Shown: positions 6,834 through 16,912, numbered from the stretch's first letter. The stretch is 64,000 nucleotides of DNA from Paenibacillus baekrokdamisoli (GCF_003945345.1 NZ_AP019308.1:1364001-1428000); one strand, 5' to 3'. Program-made: numbers and translations. Notes: generated by a model from the letters alone, not told the origin.

Positions 6834-7619
6834 ATGGCTAAGAAAGCGGTACTTTTTGATCTGGATGATACCTTATTATGGGATGACCGAAGTGTGAAAG
6901 AAGCCTTCGAAGCTACCTGCCAAGCGGCAGCAGCCAAGACAGGACTGGATGTACATGCATTGGAGGAATCGGTGCGACATGAAGCGCGAGAATTATATCA
7001 ATCTTACGAGACCTTTGCTTTCACTAAAATGATTGGTATTAATCCTTTCGAAGGACTGTGGGCTGATTTCAAGGAAGGCGAGCAAGAAGAGTTCCGCAAG
7101 CTGCAGCAGCTTGCACCGAGTTACCGGAAGGAAGCTTGGACACGTGGGCTTAAGGCACTAGGTATTGACAATGAACAGCTTGGCGCTGAGCTTGCGGAGC
7201 AGTTCCCAGCAGAACGCCGCAAACGTCCATACATATATGAGGAAACGTTCCGAATTTTGGATAAGCTAAAGGGAACGTACAAGCTGTTATTGCTAACAAA
7301 CGGCTCGCCAGATCTGCAGAGAGAGAAGCTTGCCGGCGTACCTCAGCTTGTGCCTTATTTTGATCATATTATTATTTCTGGAGAGTTCGGCCAAGGTAAA
7401 CCAGCAGCGCCTATTTTCCTGCATGCGTTGGAGCGTCTTGGTATCGATCCTGAGGATGGCATTATGGTAGGGGACAAGCTAACAACTGATATTCTGGGCG
7501 CGAATACGATCGGGATGACTTCCGTATGGGTGAATCGGCACGGAATGACGCGCACTGACGAAATTATTCCATCACATGAAATCAGTCATTTGGAAGAGCT
7601 GCTACCGCTGCTCGTATAA
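6834..7619 (+). CDS. HAD-superfamily hydrolase
   Basis: 261 residues. Motif I is FDLDDTLLW (nucleophile and acid Asp near residue 9), motif II LLLTNGSP, motif III K in GQGKP, and motif IV MVGDKLTTDILGA. A helical cap lies between motif I and II (type C1), so it is probably a phosphatase for a small metabolite. The substrate is unknown. A strong terminator follows. Confidence 0.9.
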   Translation: MAKKAVLFDLDDTLLWDDRSVKEAFEATCQAAAAKTGLDVHALEESVRHEARELYQSYETFAFTKMIGINPFEGLWADFKEGEQEEFRKLQQLAPSYRKEAWTRGLKALGIDNEQLGAELAEQFPAERRKRPYIYEETFRILDKLKGTYKLLLLTNGSPDLQREKLAGVPQLVPYFDHIIISGEFGQGKPAAPIFLHALERLGIDPEDGIMVGDKLTTDILGANTIGMTSVWVNRHGMTRTDEIIPSHEISHLEELLPLLV

Positions 7620-7673
7620 ATGAACGAGATACACAGTACTCTCTTTCGATAAAAGAAGAGTCACATTTATAAA

Positions 7674-7736
7674 AGGACCCTTTCGGGGCAACTCACTCCA
7701 AGCTGGAGGGGCTGTCCCGGAAAGGGTCCTATTTTT
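7674..7736 (+). terminator. intrinsic terminator after HAD hydrolase
   Basis: GGACCCTTTC / GAAAGGGTCC stem followed by ATTTTT. The other strand also ends in a T-rich run, so it may also serve mtnD from the other side. Confidence 0.85.
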
Positions 7737-7839
7737 AATATAAGGAAGTATAAGTTTTCCCAGCACTTTGCTTATTTTTCAGAGGAAAGAAACTTGCTTC
7801 GCCGCAAAGGCCAAGGACGGTGTTAGCCGTTTCTTCTTG
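7737..7839. repeat. two-hairpin dispersed repeat, copy 1
   Basis: About 103 bases. The left hairpin is built on TATAAG...CTTAT; the right hairpin on GAAAC-TTGCTTC...TAGC-GTTTC around GCCG...CGG. It begins exactly at the end of a terminator and lies downstream of mtnD (minus strand). It matches copies at 24228 and 58641. Confidence 0.85.
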
Positions 7840-7860
7840 TTTGTCTACCTATAAATTTGG

Positions 7861-8403
7861 TTATGCTTTCTGGAATGAGGAGTCCTCAAATGGATGAGCG
7901 ATCCAGCCTTCTTTCTCAATGAAAAGACGAACGGCTACGATTTGACGATTGTCCATTAAAGTAAAGAAGTGAGGCTTATATTCCGGCACGGAGATCACAT
8001 CACCAGCTTCAAGCTCAACGTCGAAGTAACCTAGTTCATCGCTGCCTTTAATGATGAAAATTCCGCGACCAGCAGTAATGGCACGAACTTCATCTTCGGT
8101 ATGTGTATGCACTTGCTCGAATTTCTGAAGCACTTCTTCCAGGTTAGGTGTTGCTTCCGACAGTGCGACGATGTCCCAGGTATGGTAACCGCGGCGTGCT
8201 GCTAGGTCGCGAATTTCTTCACTGTAAGTGGTTAAAATAAGTTCTTTGTCCTCGTCGGACAATACGAATTTGTTATCAAGCTCAGTAGGAAGCTTCGCTG
8301 GATTCCAATGCTCATACAATACCTCTTGCTGATCTAGAAAGGCGCGAACGTTTGCTTCGCCTGAAATACGATCATCCGTGTTGCGAATTCGAATTTCTGC
8401 CAT
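7861..8403 (-). CDS. mtnD: acireductone dioxygenase (methionine salvage)
   Basis: 180 residues, a single cupin. Metal ligands are H99, H101, E105 (HTHTEDE) and H145 (KPHFF). The enzyme oxidises acireductone: the iron form yields the keto-acid precursor of methionine and the nickel form is an off-pathway reaction. The other mtn genes are not in this window, so it stands alone here. It is divergent from metH, another methionine-forming enzyme. A GAGGG-like site (complement of ccctc) lies about 10 bases upstream of the ATG. Confidence 0.93.
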   Translation of the reverse strand: MAEIRIRNTDDRISGEANVRAFLDQQEVLYEHWNPAKLPTELDNKFVLSDEDKELILTTYSEEIRDLAARRGYHTWDIVALSEATPNLEEVLQKFEQVHTHTEDEVRAITAGRGIFIIKGSDELGYFDVELEAGDVISVPEYKPHFFTLMDNRQIVAVRLFIEKEGWIAHPFEDSSFQKA

Positions 8404-8614
8404 TTGATATCCCTCGTTTCAATTATACTTAATTCCGATAAGAATAATTATAAAGCAAAAAAGTTGGGCTGTCGACTAACGATCATGTGACAGAAAGAGC
8501 CTTTTCACGCACCGTCGATTCTGATAGACTAAAGATTAATGATTTTCACTGACAGCATACAGTTTCACAAGGATATATGGGATTGCTGCAGCTTCGGAAG
8601 GGAAGTTTTCATCA

Positions 8615-11600
8615 ATGACAAAACCAACAATACAGGAAATGTTAAATAAACGTATACTCCTTCTCGATGGAGCGATGGGAACAATGATCCAGCAGGCGGA
8701 TCTCGGACCTGAGGATTTTGGCGGCGAGGAGCTTGAAGGCTGCAATGAGATGCTTGTGCTGACACGTCCGGATGTCATACAAGGGATTCATGAAGCCTAT
8801 CTTGAAGCCGGTACGGATATTCTTGAGACGAATACGTTCGGTGCAACAAGTGTAGTTCTGAACGATTATGATATTCCTGAAAAGTCTCGGGAAATCAACC
8901 TGGCGGCTGCAGCTATTGCAAGGCGAGCAGCTGATGCGTTCTCAACACCTGAGCATCCGCGTTTTGTAGCGGGCGCAATGGGTCCGACTACCAAGACGCT
9001 CTCGGTAACGGGCGGCGTGACCTTTGATGAATTAGTCGATAGCTACTATGAGCAGGCAGTTGCACTAATCGAGGGAGAGGTCGATACGCTGCTGCTGGAG
9101 ACTTCGCAAGATACGCTCAATGTTAAAGCGGGAACTATTGCGATTCAGAAGGCTTTTGTAACAACAGGGAAGAAACTGCCTATCATGATTTCCGGTACGA
9201 TTGAGCCGATGGGCACAACGCTCGCAGGACAAAATATTGAATCGTTCTATATTTCTCTCGAGCATCTTAACCCGATATCAATCGGTCTTAACTGCGCAAC
9301 TGGACCAGAATTTATGCGTGATCATATTCGTTCACTATCTGCCATTGCTCGCTCCGCAATAAGCTGTTACCCGAATGCGGGTCTTCCGGACGAGAATGGT
9401 AACTATCATGAGTCACCTAGCTCGCTTGCGAAGAAAATGGCAGCCTTTGCAGAGCAAGGCTGGCTGAATATTGCCGGCGGCTGCTGCGGAACGACTCCTG
9501 ATCATATCCGAGTGATGGCAGAAACGCTGGCCAATTATGAGCCGCGCCGTGAGCAAGGAGATCATCCTCCTGCGGTATCCGGAATCGAGACGGTCTACAT
9601 TGAAGATGAGAACCGCCCGATCATGATCGGAGAGCGGACGAATATTTCGGGTTCGCGCAAGTTCAAACGATTGATCAAAGAAGAGAAGTTTGAAGAAGCC
9701 TCAGAGATTGCTCGTGCACAGGTTAAGGGCGGCGCGCATGTCATAGATATTAATCTGCAGGACACCGATATCGACGAAGAAGGTGCCGTGCATAAATTCT
9801 TGCCTGAAGTCGTTAAGAAAATCAAAGCACCTTTGATGCTGGATTCCACTTATGATCATATAATCGAGCTTGGCTTGAAATATTCACAAGGTAAAGCCAT
9901 TATTAACTCCATTAATTTGGAGGATGGTGAGACTAAATTTGAGAAGATTTTGCCACTGATTCATCAATATGGAGCTTCCGTCGTCTGTATTCTAATTGAT
10001 GAACGAGGACAAGCGGTAACCCGTGAAGCAAAGATTGAGGTCGCTACTCGTTCTTATAATCTGTTAGTCGACAAATATGGGATGAACCCTGAGGATATCA
10101 TTTTTGACCCCAATATGTTCCCGGTAGGCTCTGGTGACCCGCAGTATATCGGTTCTGCTGTCGAAACGCTCGAGGGCATTCGCATGATTAAAGAGCTGTT
10201 CCCAAAGGCGAAGACTATACTCGGTCTGAGCAATATCTCCTTTGGCTTGCCTCCCGCGGGTCGTGAAGTATTAAACTCGGTTTATTTGTATCATGCTACA
10301 AAAGCAGGGCTAGACTATGCGATTGTTAATACAGAGAACCTTGAGCGGTATGCATCCATACCTGCAGAAGAACGACATCTAGCCGAAGAGCTCATCTACA
10401 ATACGAATGACGATACGTTAGCTTCTTTCGTAGCTGCTTTCCGTGACAAGAAGATCGAGAATAAAGAAAAAACGTCTAATCTGCCGCTTGAAGAGCGCCT
10501 TGGCACTTATGTAATTGAAGGAACGAAGGAAGGTTTAATTCCAGACCTTGAAGAAGCACTGAAGAAATATTCGCCGCTAGAAGTTATCAATGGGCCGCTT
10601 ATGGCAGGGATGGCTGAGGTCGGTCGACTTTTCAATAACAATGAGCTTATCGTCGCAGAGGTGCTGCAAAGTGCTGAGGTTATGAAAGCATCAGTCGCAT
10701 ATCTAGAACCCTTTATGGAAAAGAACGAGTCCGCTGTTAAAGGGAAAATCATTCTTGCAACTGTAAAAGGCGATGTTCATGATATTGGGAAAAACCTTGT
10801 TGAGATTATTTTGTCCAACAACGGTTACAAAATCATAAATCTTGGCATCAAGGTACCGCCTGATCAGCTCATTGAAGCTTACCGTAAGGAAAAAGCGGAT
10901 GCGATCGGCCTCTCTGGTCTGCTTGTTAAATCAGCTCAGCAAATGGTTATAACGGCTCAGGATCTTCGTACAGCCGGTATTGATGCGCCAATTCTTGTAG
11001 GCGGAGCGGCGCTGACGCGGAAATTTACGAAGAACCGGATCGGACCCGAATATGATGGTCTTGTGCTCTATGCCAAGGATGCAATGGATGGGCTGGATAT
11101 TGCCAACAGACTGATGAATCCGGATTTCAGGAAGATCTATGAGGAAGAGATGGCTGCGTTCAAAGCTTCCGGCGGTGCCGAAGAGGAAGAGAAGAAGCCG
11201 CTTCCTCAGTTAACTCGCGTTGAACGATCGAAGATTTCAGTGGATGCCCCTGTTTTTATTCCGCCTGATCTTGAACGTCATGTTCTCCGAGATGTGCCAA
11301 TTCCACATATCGTGCCCTATATCAATATGCAGATGCTGCTCGGTCATCACCTTGGATTGAAAGGGAATGTGGATCAGCTGCTTGCGGCGGGTAACGATAA
11401 AGCTGTTAATTTGAAGGAAACGGTAGATAATATTCTCCAGGAAGCAGCCAAGGGTGCCATTCATGCACATGGGATGTATCGTTTCTTTCCGGCACAGTCT
11501 TCTGGCAACGACATTATCATTTATGATTCACAGGATCCAAGCAAGGAGATCAAACGCTTCACATTCCCGCGTCAGCAGGTGGAACCATTCCTTTGTTTGG

Positions 11601-12052
11601 CTGACTATTTGAAGCCAGTAGAGAGCGGCGTTATGGACTATGTTGGGTTCCTTGTGGTGACTGCTGGAGAAGGGGTTCGGGAAAAAGCAACGATTCTCAA
11701 AGATAACGGGGATTACTTGCGTTCCCACGCTCTTCAATCGGTTGCGCTAGAGGTAGCAGAGGCAATGGCGGAACGCGTTCACCATCTCATGCGTGATACG
11801 TGGGGCTATCCGGATGCACCGGAGATGACCATGCAGCAGCGTCACGGTGCTCGTTATCAAGGGATTCGAGTATCATTCGGCTACCCTGCATGCCCGAATC
11901 TTGAGGATCAAGAGCCGTTGTTCGACCTAATGAAACCGGAAGATATCGGCGTGGAGCTGACAGAAGGTTTTATGATGGAGCCTGAAGCATCTGTATCCGC
12001 GATGGTATTTGCTCATCCGGAAGCCAAATATTTTAACGTCGATAAGGCATAG
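8615..12052 (+). CDS. metH: cobalamin-dependent methionine synthase
   Basis: 1145 residues, with all MetH modules in order. The homocysteine-binding barrel has zinc cysteines C290-C291 in GGCCGT; the methyltetrahydrofolate (pterin) barrel is at about 325-600. The B12 cap follows, then the B12 domain with D720-x-H722-x2-G725, and the C-terminal reactivation domain has RYQGIRVSFGYPACP. It transfers the methyl group from methyltetrahydrofolate to homocysteine. GGGAAG lies upstream of the ATG. No cobalamin or SAM riboswitch is recognisable in the 211-base upstream gap. Confidence 0.96.
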   Translation: MTKPTIQEMLNKRILLLDGAMGTMIQQADLGPEDFGGEELEGCNEMLVLTRPDVIQGIHEAYLEAGTDILETNTFGATSVVLNDYDIPEKSREINLAAAAIARRAADAFSTPEHPRFVAGAMGPTTKTLSVTGGVTFDELVDSYYEQAVALIEGEVDTLLLETSQDTLNVKAGTIAIQKAFVTTGKKLPIMISGTIEPMGTTLAGQNIESFYISLEHLNPISIGLNCATGPEFMRDHIRSLSAIARSAISCYPNAGLPDENGNYHESPSSLAKKMAAFAEQGWLNIAGGCCGTTPDHIRVMAETLANYEPRREQGDHPPAVSGIETVYIEDENRPIMIGERTNISGSRKFKRLIKEEKFEEASEIARAQVKGGAHVIDINLQDTDIDEEGAVHKFLPEVVKKIKAPLMLDSTYDHIIELGLKYSQGKAIINSINLEDGETKFEKILPLIHQYGASVVCILIDERGQAVTREAKIEVATRSYNLLVDKYGMNPEDIIFDPNMFPVGSGDPQYIGSAVETLEGIRMIKELFPKAKTILGLSNISFGLPPAGREVLNSVYLYHATKAGLDYAIVNTENLERYASIPAEERHLAEELIYNTNDDTLASFVAAFRDKKIENKEKTSNLPLEERLGTYVIEGTKEGLIPDLEEALKKYSPLEVINGPLMAGMAEVGRLFNNNELIVAEVLQSAEVMKASVAYLEPFMEKNESAVKGKIILATVKGDVHDIGKNLVEIILSNNGYKIINLGIKVPPDQLIEAYRKEKADAIGLSGLLVKSAQQMVITAQDLRTAGIDAPILVGGAALTRKFTKNRIGPEYDGLVLYAKDAMDGLDIANRLMNPDFRKIYEEEMAAFKASGGAEEEEKKPLPQLTRVERSKISVDAPVFIPPDLERHVLRDVPIPHIVPYINMQMLLGHHLGLKGNVDQLLAAGNDKAVNLKETVDNILQEAAKGAIHAHGMYRFFPAQSSGNDIIIYDSQDPSKEIKRFTFPRQQVEPFLCLADYLKPVESGVMDYVGFLVVTAGEGVREKATILKDNGDYLRSHALQSVALEVAEAMAERVHHLMRDTWGYPDAPEMTMQQRHGARYQGIRVSFGYPACPNLEDQEPLFDLMKPEDIGVELTEGFMMEPEASVSAMVFAHPEAKYFNVDKA

Positions 12053-12142
12053 TTAACGTTTACTGAAGGCTGGTTGAGGTTAAATATCCCTCAGGCTAAC
12101 AAGTTTGATCGGATCAACTTGCATAAACCCGTCTTACTTTGC

Positions 12143-12185
12143 ATACCCTCCGCAGAACGGCATATGTTCGTGCTGCGGAGGGTAT
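12143..12185 (+). terminator. strong hairpin after metH
   Basis: Perfect 13-bp stem, ATACCCTCCGCAG / CTGCGGAGGGTAT, with a 17-base loop but no T-run. Possibly a terminator or an mRNA-stabilising structure between metH and rnz. A smaller palindrome (AAGTTTGATC-GGATCAACTT) lies at 12100-12119. Confidence 0.5.
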
Positions 12186-12225
12186 TCCTATAGCTTATAA
12201 CGAACAGCAGAGGGGGGAGCAGCCT

Positions 12226-13164
12226 TTGAAACTCACGTTTCTTGGCACAAGCGCAGGTCGGCCTACGAAAGCGCGTAATGTCACATCAATTGCATTGTCC
12301 CTGCCTGAGCCACAGCATTGTTTTTGGTTGTTTGATACGGGAGAAGGAACTCAGCATCGATTGCTTGGAAGCAAGCTGAAGCTGAATAAATTGGAGCGTA
12401 TATTTATTACGCATCTTCATGGCGACCATTTGTATGGTCTTCCAGGCTTATTGACCAGCCGATCTTATTTCGAAGGAGCCGTACCTTTGCAAATCTATGG
12501 CCCACCAGGTTTACAAGCCTTTATCGACTGCGTTTTCCATCAAAGCGGTGTGCATCTTGGCTATGAGCTATCAATCACCGAGATCGTGTCTGGACAGATT
12601 GTAACGGATGATTTTTTTACGGTTGAAGCAGCCGAACTGGAGCACCGGATGCAGTGCTTCGGATATCGGGTAACGGAGCATTCGCAGCCGGGCAAATTGA
12701 ATTTACCTTTGCTTAAGACACTTGGAGTTCCTTCGGGACCTATGTATGGCAAACTCAAGCAGGGAGAAGATGTGACTTTGCCGAGCGGTGAGATGATTCG
12801 TTCCTCCGACGTGGTAGGGCCGCCTGTCGCTGGTCGCATTATCACGATTCTGGGGGATACTCGTCCTTGTGAGAATGCAATTACGCTGTCAAAAGATGCG
12901 GATTTGATCGTTCATGAGGGAACCTTTGCCGGAGGAATGGAAGAGAAGGCTGCGGCATATGGGCATTCTACCGTACTTCAAGCAGCGGAAACGGCAGCAA
13001 AAGCGAATGTGAAGCAGCTCGTGATGACTCATTTTAGTTCACGGTTCGATGATGCTGCCATTGAGCTGCTTGTCCAAGATGCGAAGGAGATTTTCGCAAA
13101 TGTAAGTGCTGCTCATGATTACTTAGAAATCAACGTGGATAGGGTAACCTCAGAAACCGATTAA
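12226..13164 (+). CDS. rnz: ribonuclease Z (tRNA 3' endonuclease)
   Basis: 312 residues, the usual short RNase Z. The start is the TTG at 12226 with AGGGGGGAG six bases upstream; an open frame further upstream runs through the metH hairpin and is not conserved-looking. The sequence opens KLTFLGTSAGRPTKARN, has the metallo-beta-lactamase motif H63-x-H65-x-D67-H68, and later HEGTFAGG and MTHFSSR. It cleaves the 3' trailer of tRNA precursors. Confidence 0.95.
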   Translation: MKLTFLGTSAGRPTKARNVTSIALSLPEPQHCFWLFDTGEGTQHRLLGSKLKLNKLERIFITHLHGDHLYGLPGLLTSRSYFEGAVPLQIYGPPGLQAFIDCVFHQSGVHLGYELSITEIVSGQIVTDDFFTVEAAELEHRMQCFGYRVTEHSQPGKLNLPLLKTLGVPSGPMYGKLKQGEDVTLPSGEMIRSSDVVGPPVAGRIITILGDTRPCENAITLSKDADLIVHEGTFAGGMEEKAAAYGHSTVLQAAETAAKANVKQLVMTHFSSRFDDAAIELLVQDAKEIFANVSAAHDYLEINVDRVTSETD

Positions 13165-13194
13165 TGGAATGGCATCTCAGGTGCGTTCAACAGA

Positions 13195-13240
13195 AAAAGA
13201 GACAAATTGCCGACGTAGTGGCAGCTTGTCTCTTTTCTTT
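13195..13240 (+). terminator. rnz terminator
   Basis: AAAAGAGACAA / TTGTCTCTTTT with an inner GCC/GGC pair, followed by CTTT. Confidence 0.85.
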
Positions 13241-13460
13241 ATGTTCCAATCGCGTGTTACTCAGAATAGATAAACGGTTCTCACTTTCTTACTTAAACAA
13301 TTTAAGGAATTCACGCATGGAGTTTGGCAAGTCCGGCTATGCGTGACCAGAAACTAAGCCAGCGATTACAAATTTATTATATCCCGTAAATAATCCACGA
13401 ATGAACCAGCGATATAATAATCCAGTAGGCTCCGATACGATCTTAGAAAGGGTGATCACC
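13241..13460. other. intergenic region with one hairpin
   Basis: No gene supported. Perfect 8-base inverted repeat TCACGCAT...ATGCGTGA at 13311-13346. Confidence 0.6.
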
Positions 13461-14432
13461 TTGGATACCGGAAGTCATTTATTGTTTGGTGTTACGCTTG
13501 CAGGACTCTCTATGCTTGATCCAGCTGTCATGAATCATCCTGAGGTTATGCATGCCGTCCTTGCAGCTACGCTCATTGGAAGTCATGCACCTGATTTTGA
13601 CTCCGTCGTAAGACTTCGAGGAGAGGCCGCTTACATTCGGCATCATCGCGGGTTGACACATTCACTGCCTGCGCCTGCTGTGTGGGCACCACTAATTGGC
13701 TTACCCGTTGCTTGGCTGTTTGGAGCAATGGCGCATGGATGGATCGTCGTTCTTTGGTCATTTATCGCGGTTTCCTTTCATATCGGTTTGGATTTGTTTA
13801 ATGCATATGGGGTTCAGTGCTTACGGCCCTTTTCAAAGAAATGGTGGCATCTCGATGTGCTTTGCTTATTCGATCCCTATATGTTCCTATTGCATGCTGC
13901 CGCTGCGCTCGTCTGGCTGTTCGGTGGGTTGTCTCCAGGGCCCATGTTTGCATCGGTGTATGGCATTACGATCGTTTATCTCATATGGCGAACAATAGAA
14001 AGTAAGCGAATTATCAAGAAATTACGTAGATCCTACGGCACTCAAGGAAGCATCACACTCATTCCAAGTTTGATCGGACGTTCCTGGCAGTTTGTAGCCG
14101 AGACTGATACGGCTTATATAACCGGGACTGTTAGACGTGGCAGCGTTACGCAGGAGGCAGAACTTAGTAAGACCAAACCTGAAACCTATTCCACAATTAC
14201 AAAAGCAACGATGTCTACAGATGGAGTGCGTGCCTTTCTCCATTTTGCTGAGTTCGTTCATGTTCAAGTCAATGAGAAGCTTGATGGCTATGAGGTAACG
14301 TGGAGTGATGTACGCTTTTGGCACAATAACAGTATGCCATTCTCAGCAGCAGTCACGCTCGACCGTGATTTAAATGTACAGAGCGATCAGCTGGGCTGGA
14401 ATAAGAAATCATGGGAAGCGCCTCATATTTAA
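13461..14432 (+). CDS. YfhP/YdjM-type membrane-bound metal-dependent hydrolase
   Basis: 323 residues from the TTG at 13461 (AAAGGGTGAT upstream). It opens DTGSHLLFG, then APDFDS and HHRGLTHSL, the His/Asp metal-binding pattern of the YdjM/YfhP family (zinc-dependent phospholipase-like fold). Several hydrophobic segments lie between residues 75 and 190, and a soluble C-terminal domain follows. YfhP in Bacillus regulates yfhQ/fadM by an unclear route. The assignment to the family is firm; the substrate is unknown. Confidence 0.85.
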   Translation: MDTGSHLLFGVTLAGLSMLDPAVMNHPEVMHAVLAATLIGSHAPDFDSVVRLRGEAAYIRHHRGLTHSLPAPAVWAPLIGLPVAWLFGAMAHGWIVVLWSFIAVSFHIGLDLFNAYGVQCLRPFSKKWWHLDVLCLFDPYMFLLHAAAALVWLFGGLSPGPMFASVYGITIVYLIWRTIESKRIIKKLRRSYGTQGSITLIPSLIGRSWQFVAETDTAYITGTVRRGSVTQEAELSKTKPETYSTITKATMSTDGVRAFLHFAEFVHVQVNEKLDGYEVTWSDVRFWHNNSMPFSAAVTLDRDLNVQSDQLGWNKKSWEAPHI

Positions 14433-14438
14433 GGATAG

Positions 14439-14482
14439 AGCCGCACTCTTGTCGCACGCGTGGCAAGAGTGCGGCTTTTTTT
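14439..14482 (+). terminator. intrinsic terminator
   Basis: AGCCGCACTCTTG / CAAGAGTGCGGCT stem and seven T. Confidence 0.95.
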
Positions 14483-14540
14483 GCTAAAATACGTCTATTA
14501 ATAAAAACCGATAATCCAAATTGATTTTATTTTACATATA

Positions 14541-14575
14541 CGACGGGGGAGCTTACAGCCGCCTCGTCTTTTTTC
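14541..14575 (+). terminator. possible second terminator
   Basis: Imperfect stem GACGGGGGAGC / GCCGCCTCGTC followed by six T. It would further insulate mrfA. Confidence 0.4.
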
Positions 14576-14614
14576 GATTATTTAACCAACTTCCTATTCC
14601 TGCTTCTAGCCAAT

Positions 14615-14628
14615 CGAACAAACATTCG
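14615..14628. promoter_or_regulatory. LexA-box-like site upstream of mrfA
   Basis: CGAACAAACATTCG: one mismatch to CGAAC-N4-GTTCG, 35 bases before the mrfA start, in promoter position. It matches the quality of the boxes at lexA/yneA. Confidence 0.6.
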
Positions 14629-14662
14629 CTAAAATGTTCTATATAAAGAGGTGACATTTAAA

Positions 14663-16912
14663 ATGATGAAAAAGAAATCACTAGCAGACTTAATAGAAGA
14701 ACTTCGCGTGAATGAGAACATCGTTAATTGGCATGAAATCGAGCCGCAGGAAGCAAGAACAAAGCCGCTGCCGAACAGTGTTGATTCACGAATCAGAGCT
14801 GCGTTAGAAAAGCGCGGAATAACTGAACTATATTCTCACCAACATACAGCGTTTCAGACAGTTACCGCAGGTGAAAATATAGTTGCTGTAACGCCGACAG
14901 CTTCGGGCAAAACGCTTTGCTACAATCTCCCTGTATTACAAACTATAGCGGTTGACGATACCAGCAGGGCGCTTTATCTATTTCCGACTAAAGCACTGGC
15001 ACAAGATCAAAAAAGCGAATTGAACGAAATCATAAAGGAAATGGGAATAGACATTAAGAGTTATACCTATGACGGGGATACGTCGCCAGCAATACGGCAG
15101 GTCGTTAGAAAAGCCGGGCATTTAGTCATTACTAACCCCGACATGCTGCATTCGGCGATTCTACCGCATCACACAAAATGGGTTAGCCTTTTTGAAAATC
15201 TGAAATTTATCGTAATTGACGAGCTGCATACGTACCGGGGGGTGTTTGGTAGCCACGTTGCTAATGTAGTCCGAAGATTGAGAAGGATATGCAAATTCTA
15301 TGGCAGCAATCCTATTTTTATTTGTACATCTGCCACGATAGCAAACCCGAAAGAATTAGCGGAACAGTTGACCGGAAGCCCAATGCGATTAATTGACGAT
15401 AACGGGGCGCCCAGAGGAAGAAAACATTTTGTATTCTACAATCCCCCGATTGTAAATAAGCCGCTGAACATTCGGAAAAGTGCCACTGTTGAGGTAAACA
15501 ACCTGGCTAAAGAATTTTTGAAAAATAAGATTCAAACCATTATTTTTGCCCGAAGCAGGGTAAGGGTTGAGATTATATTGAGCCATATACAAGAACTGGT
15601 TAAAAACGAAATCGGTGCGAAGTCCATTAGGGGATACCGGGGCGGTTATCTTCCTAGTCAGCGGCGGGAGATCGAAAAGGGATTAAGGGACGGCGAAATA
15701 TTGGGTGTTGTAAGTACGAATGCTTTAGAGTTAGGTGTAGACATTGGGCAGCTGCAGGTATGTGTAATGACCGGATACCCTGGGAGCATAGCCAGCACCT
15801 GGCAGCAGGCTGGGCGTGCAGGGCGGCGGCACGGTGAAGCACTCATATTAATGGTAGCTAGTTCTACCCCTATCGACCAATACCTGGTACAAAACCCAGA
15901 CTACTTTTTTGACCGTTCTCCCGAATCAGCACGGATTAACCCAGAAAACTTAATCATTTTAGTCGATCATTTGCGTTGTGCTGCTTATGAACTGCCTTTT
16001 AAGGAGACAGAGGAATTTGGGCCGTTAGACGTCACCGACATTATGGAATATCTTGTAGAAGAACGAGTACTGCACCGAAACGGAGATACGTTCTACTGGG
16101 CGAATCAATCTTTCCCTGCAAGTAACATTAGTCTGCGGTCAGCTTCCCAAGAGAATGTCGTTATTATCGACCAGTCAAATACAGCCAATGTGCAAATTAT
16201 TGGTGAAATGGATCGGTTTAGTGCAATGACTCTACTGCATGATGAAGCGATATACCTGCACGAAGGGGTACAGTACCAAGTTGAAAAGCTGGATTGGGAG
16301 CATAAGAAGGCTTACGTTCGAGAAGTGGACGTTGAGTACTACACTGACGCTAACCTAGCCGTACAGCTAAAGGTGCTGGAGATCGACAGGACAAGCCATA
16401 GAAATAAAGCTTCTATAAACTATGGAGACGTAACCGTAAATGCCATTCCTACTATATTCAAAAAAATAAAATTGACCACTTTCGAAAATATAGGGTCGGG
16501 ACCTATTAATTTGCCAGAAGAAGAATTGCATACTAGCGCAACCTGGCTTGAACTAAAGGAAGCAGACCCCGAAATAGGCGTGAAAACGCTAGAGCAGCTT
16601 ATGCTGGGAATTGCGAATGTGTTTAAACATATCGTTCCTGTACTTGTTATGTGTGACCGTAACGACATTCACGTCATTTCACAAATAAAAGCAGCACATA
16701 CACAGCTTCCTACTATTTTCATATCTGATCATTACCCTGGTGGTATCGGATTAGCAGAAGACGTATATAAGAGATTCGATGAAGTGAAAAACGCGGCTAA
16801 GAATCTAATTGAAAAATGCCCATGTAAGGATGGATGCCCGTCATGTATCGGAACCGAAATAGAAGGAATCAACGGGAAACAAAAGAGTATACAGCTTTTG
16901 TCCCAATTATGA
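14663..16912 (+). CDS. mrfA: MrfA, DEAD/H-box DNA helicase (mitomycin repair)
   Basis: 749 residues from the ATG at 14663 (AGAGGTG upstream). Helicase motifs are TPTASGKT (I), DELH (II), TSAT (III) and QQAGRAGRR (VI). The C-terminal DUF1998/MZB domain ends in the four-Cys cluster CPCKDGCPSC, which binds zinc in this family. Length and context match Bacillus YprA/MrfA, a 3'-5' helicase that works with MrfB in excision repair of mitomycin-type damage. mrfB lies 51 bases downstream. The LexA-like box suggests damage control here. Confidence 0.92.
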   Translation: MMKKKSLADLIEELRVNENIVNWHEIEPQEARTKPLPNSVDSRIRAALEKRGITELYSHQHTAFQTVTAGENIVAVTPTASGKTLCYNLPVLQTIAVDDTSRALYLFPTKALAQDQKSELNEIIKEMGIDIKSYTYDGDTSPAIRQVVRKAGHLVITNPDMLHSAILPHHTKWVSLFENLKFIVIDELHTYRGVFGSHVANVVRRLRRICKFYGSNPIFICTSATIANPKELAEQLTGSPMRLIDDNGAPRGRKHFVFYNPPIVNKPLNIRKSATVEVNNLAKEFLKNKIQTIIFARSRVRVEIILSHIQELVKNEIGAKSIRGYRGGYLPSQRREIEKGLRDGEILGVVSTNALELGVDIGQLQVCVMTGYPGSIASTWQQAGRAGRRHGEALILMVASSTPIDQYLVQNPDYFFDRSPESARINPENLIILVDHLRCAAYELPFKETEEFGPLDVTDIMEYLVEERVLHRNGDTFYWANQSFPASNISLRSASQENVVIIDQSNTANVQIIGEMDRFSAMTLLHDEAIYLHEGVQYQVEKLDWEHKKAYVREVDVEYYTDANLAVQLKVLEIDRTSHRNKASINYGDVTVNAIPTIFKKIKLTTFENIGSGPINLPEEELHTSATWLELKEADPEIGVKTLEQLMLGIANVFKHIVPVLVMCDRNDIHVISQIKAAHTQLPTIFISDHYPGGIGLAEDVYKRFDEVKNAAKNLIEKCPCKDGCPSCIGTEIEGINGKQKSIQLLSQL

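Noticed and set aside
8404-8614. Possible riboswitch ahead of metH (cobalamin or SAM).
   Set aside because: No B12-box, SAM-I core or K-turn pattern could be recognised in the 211-base gap.
13164-13346. 60-codon frame after rnz.
   Set aside because: It runs through the rnz terminator and another hairpin.
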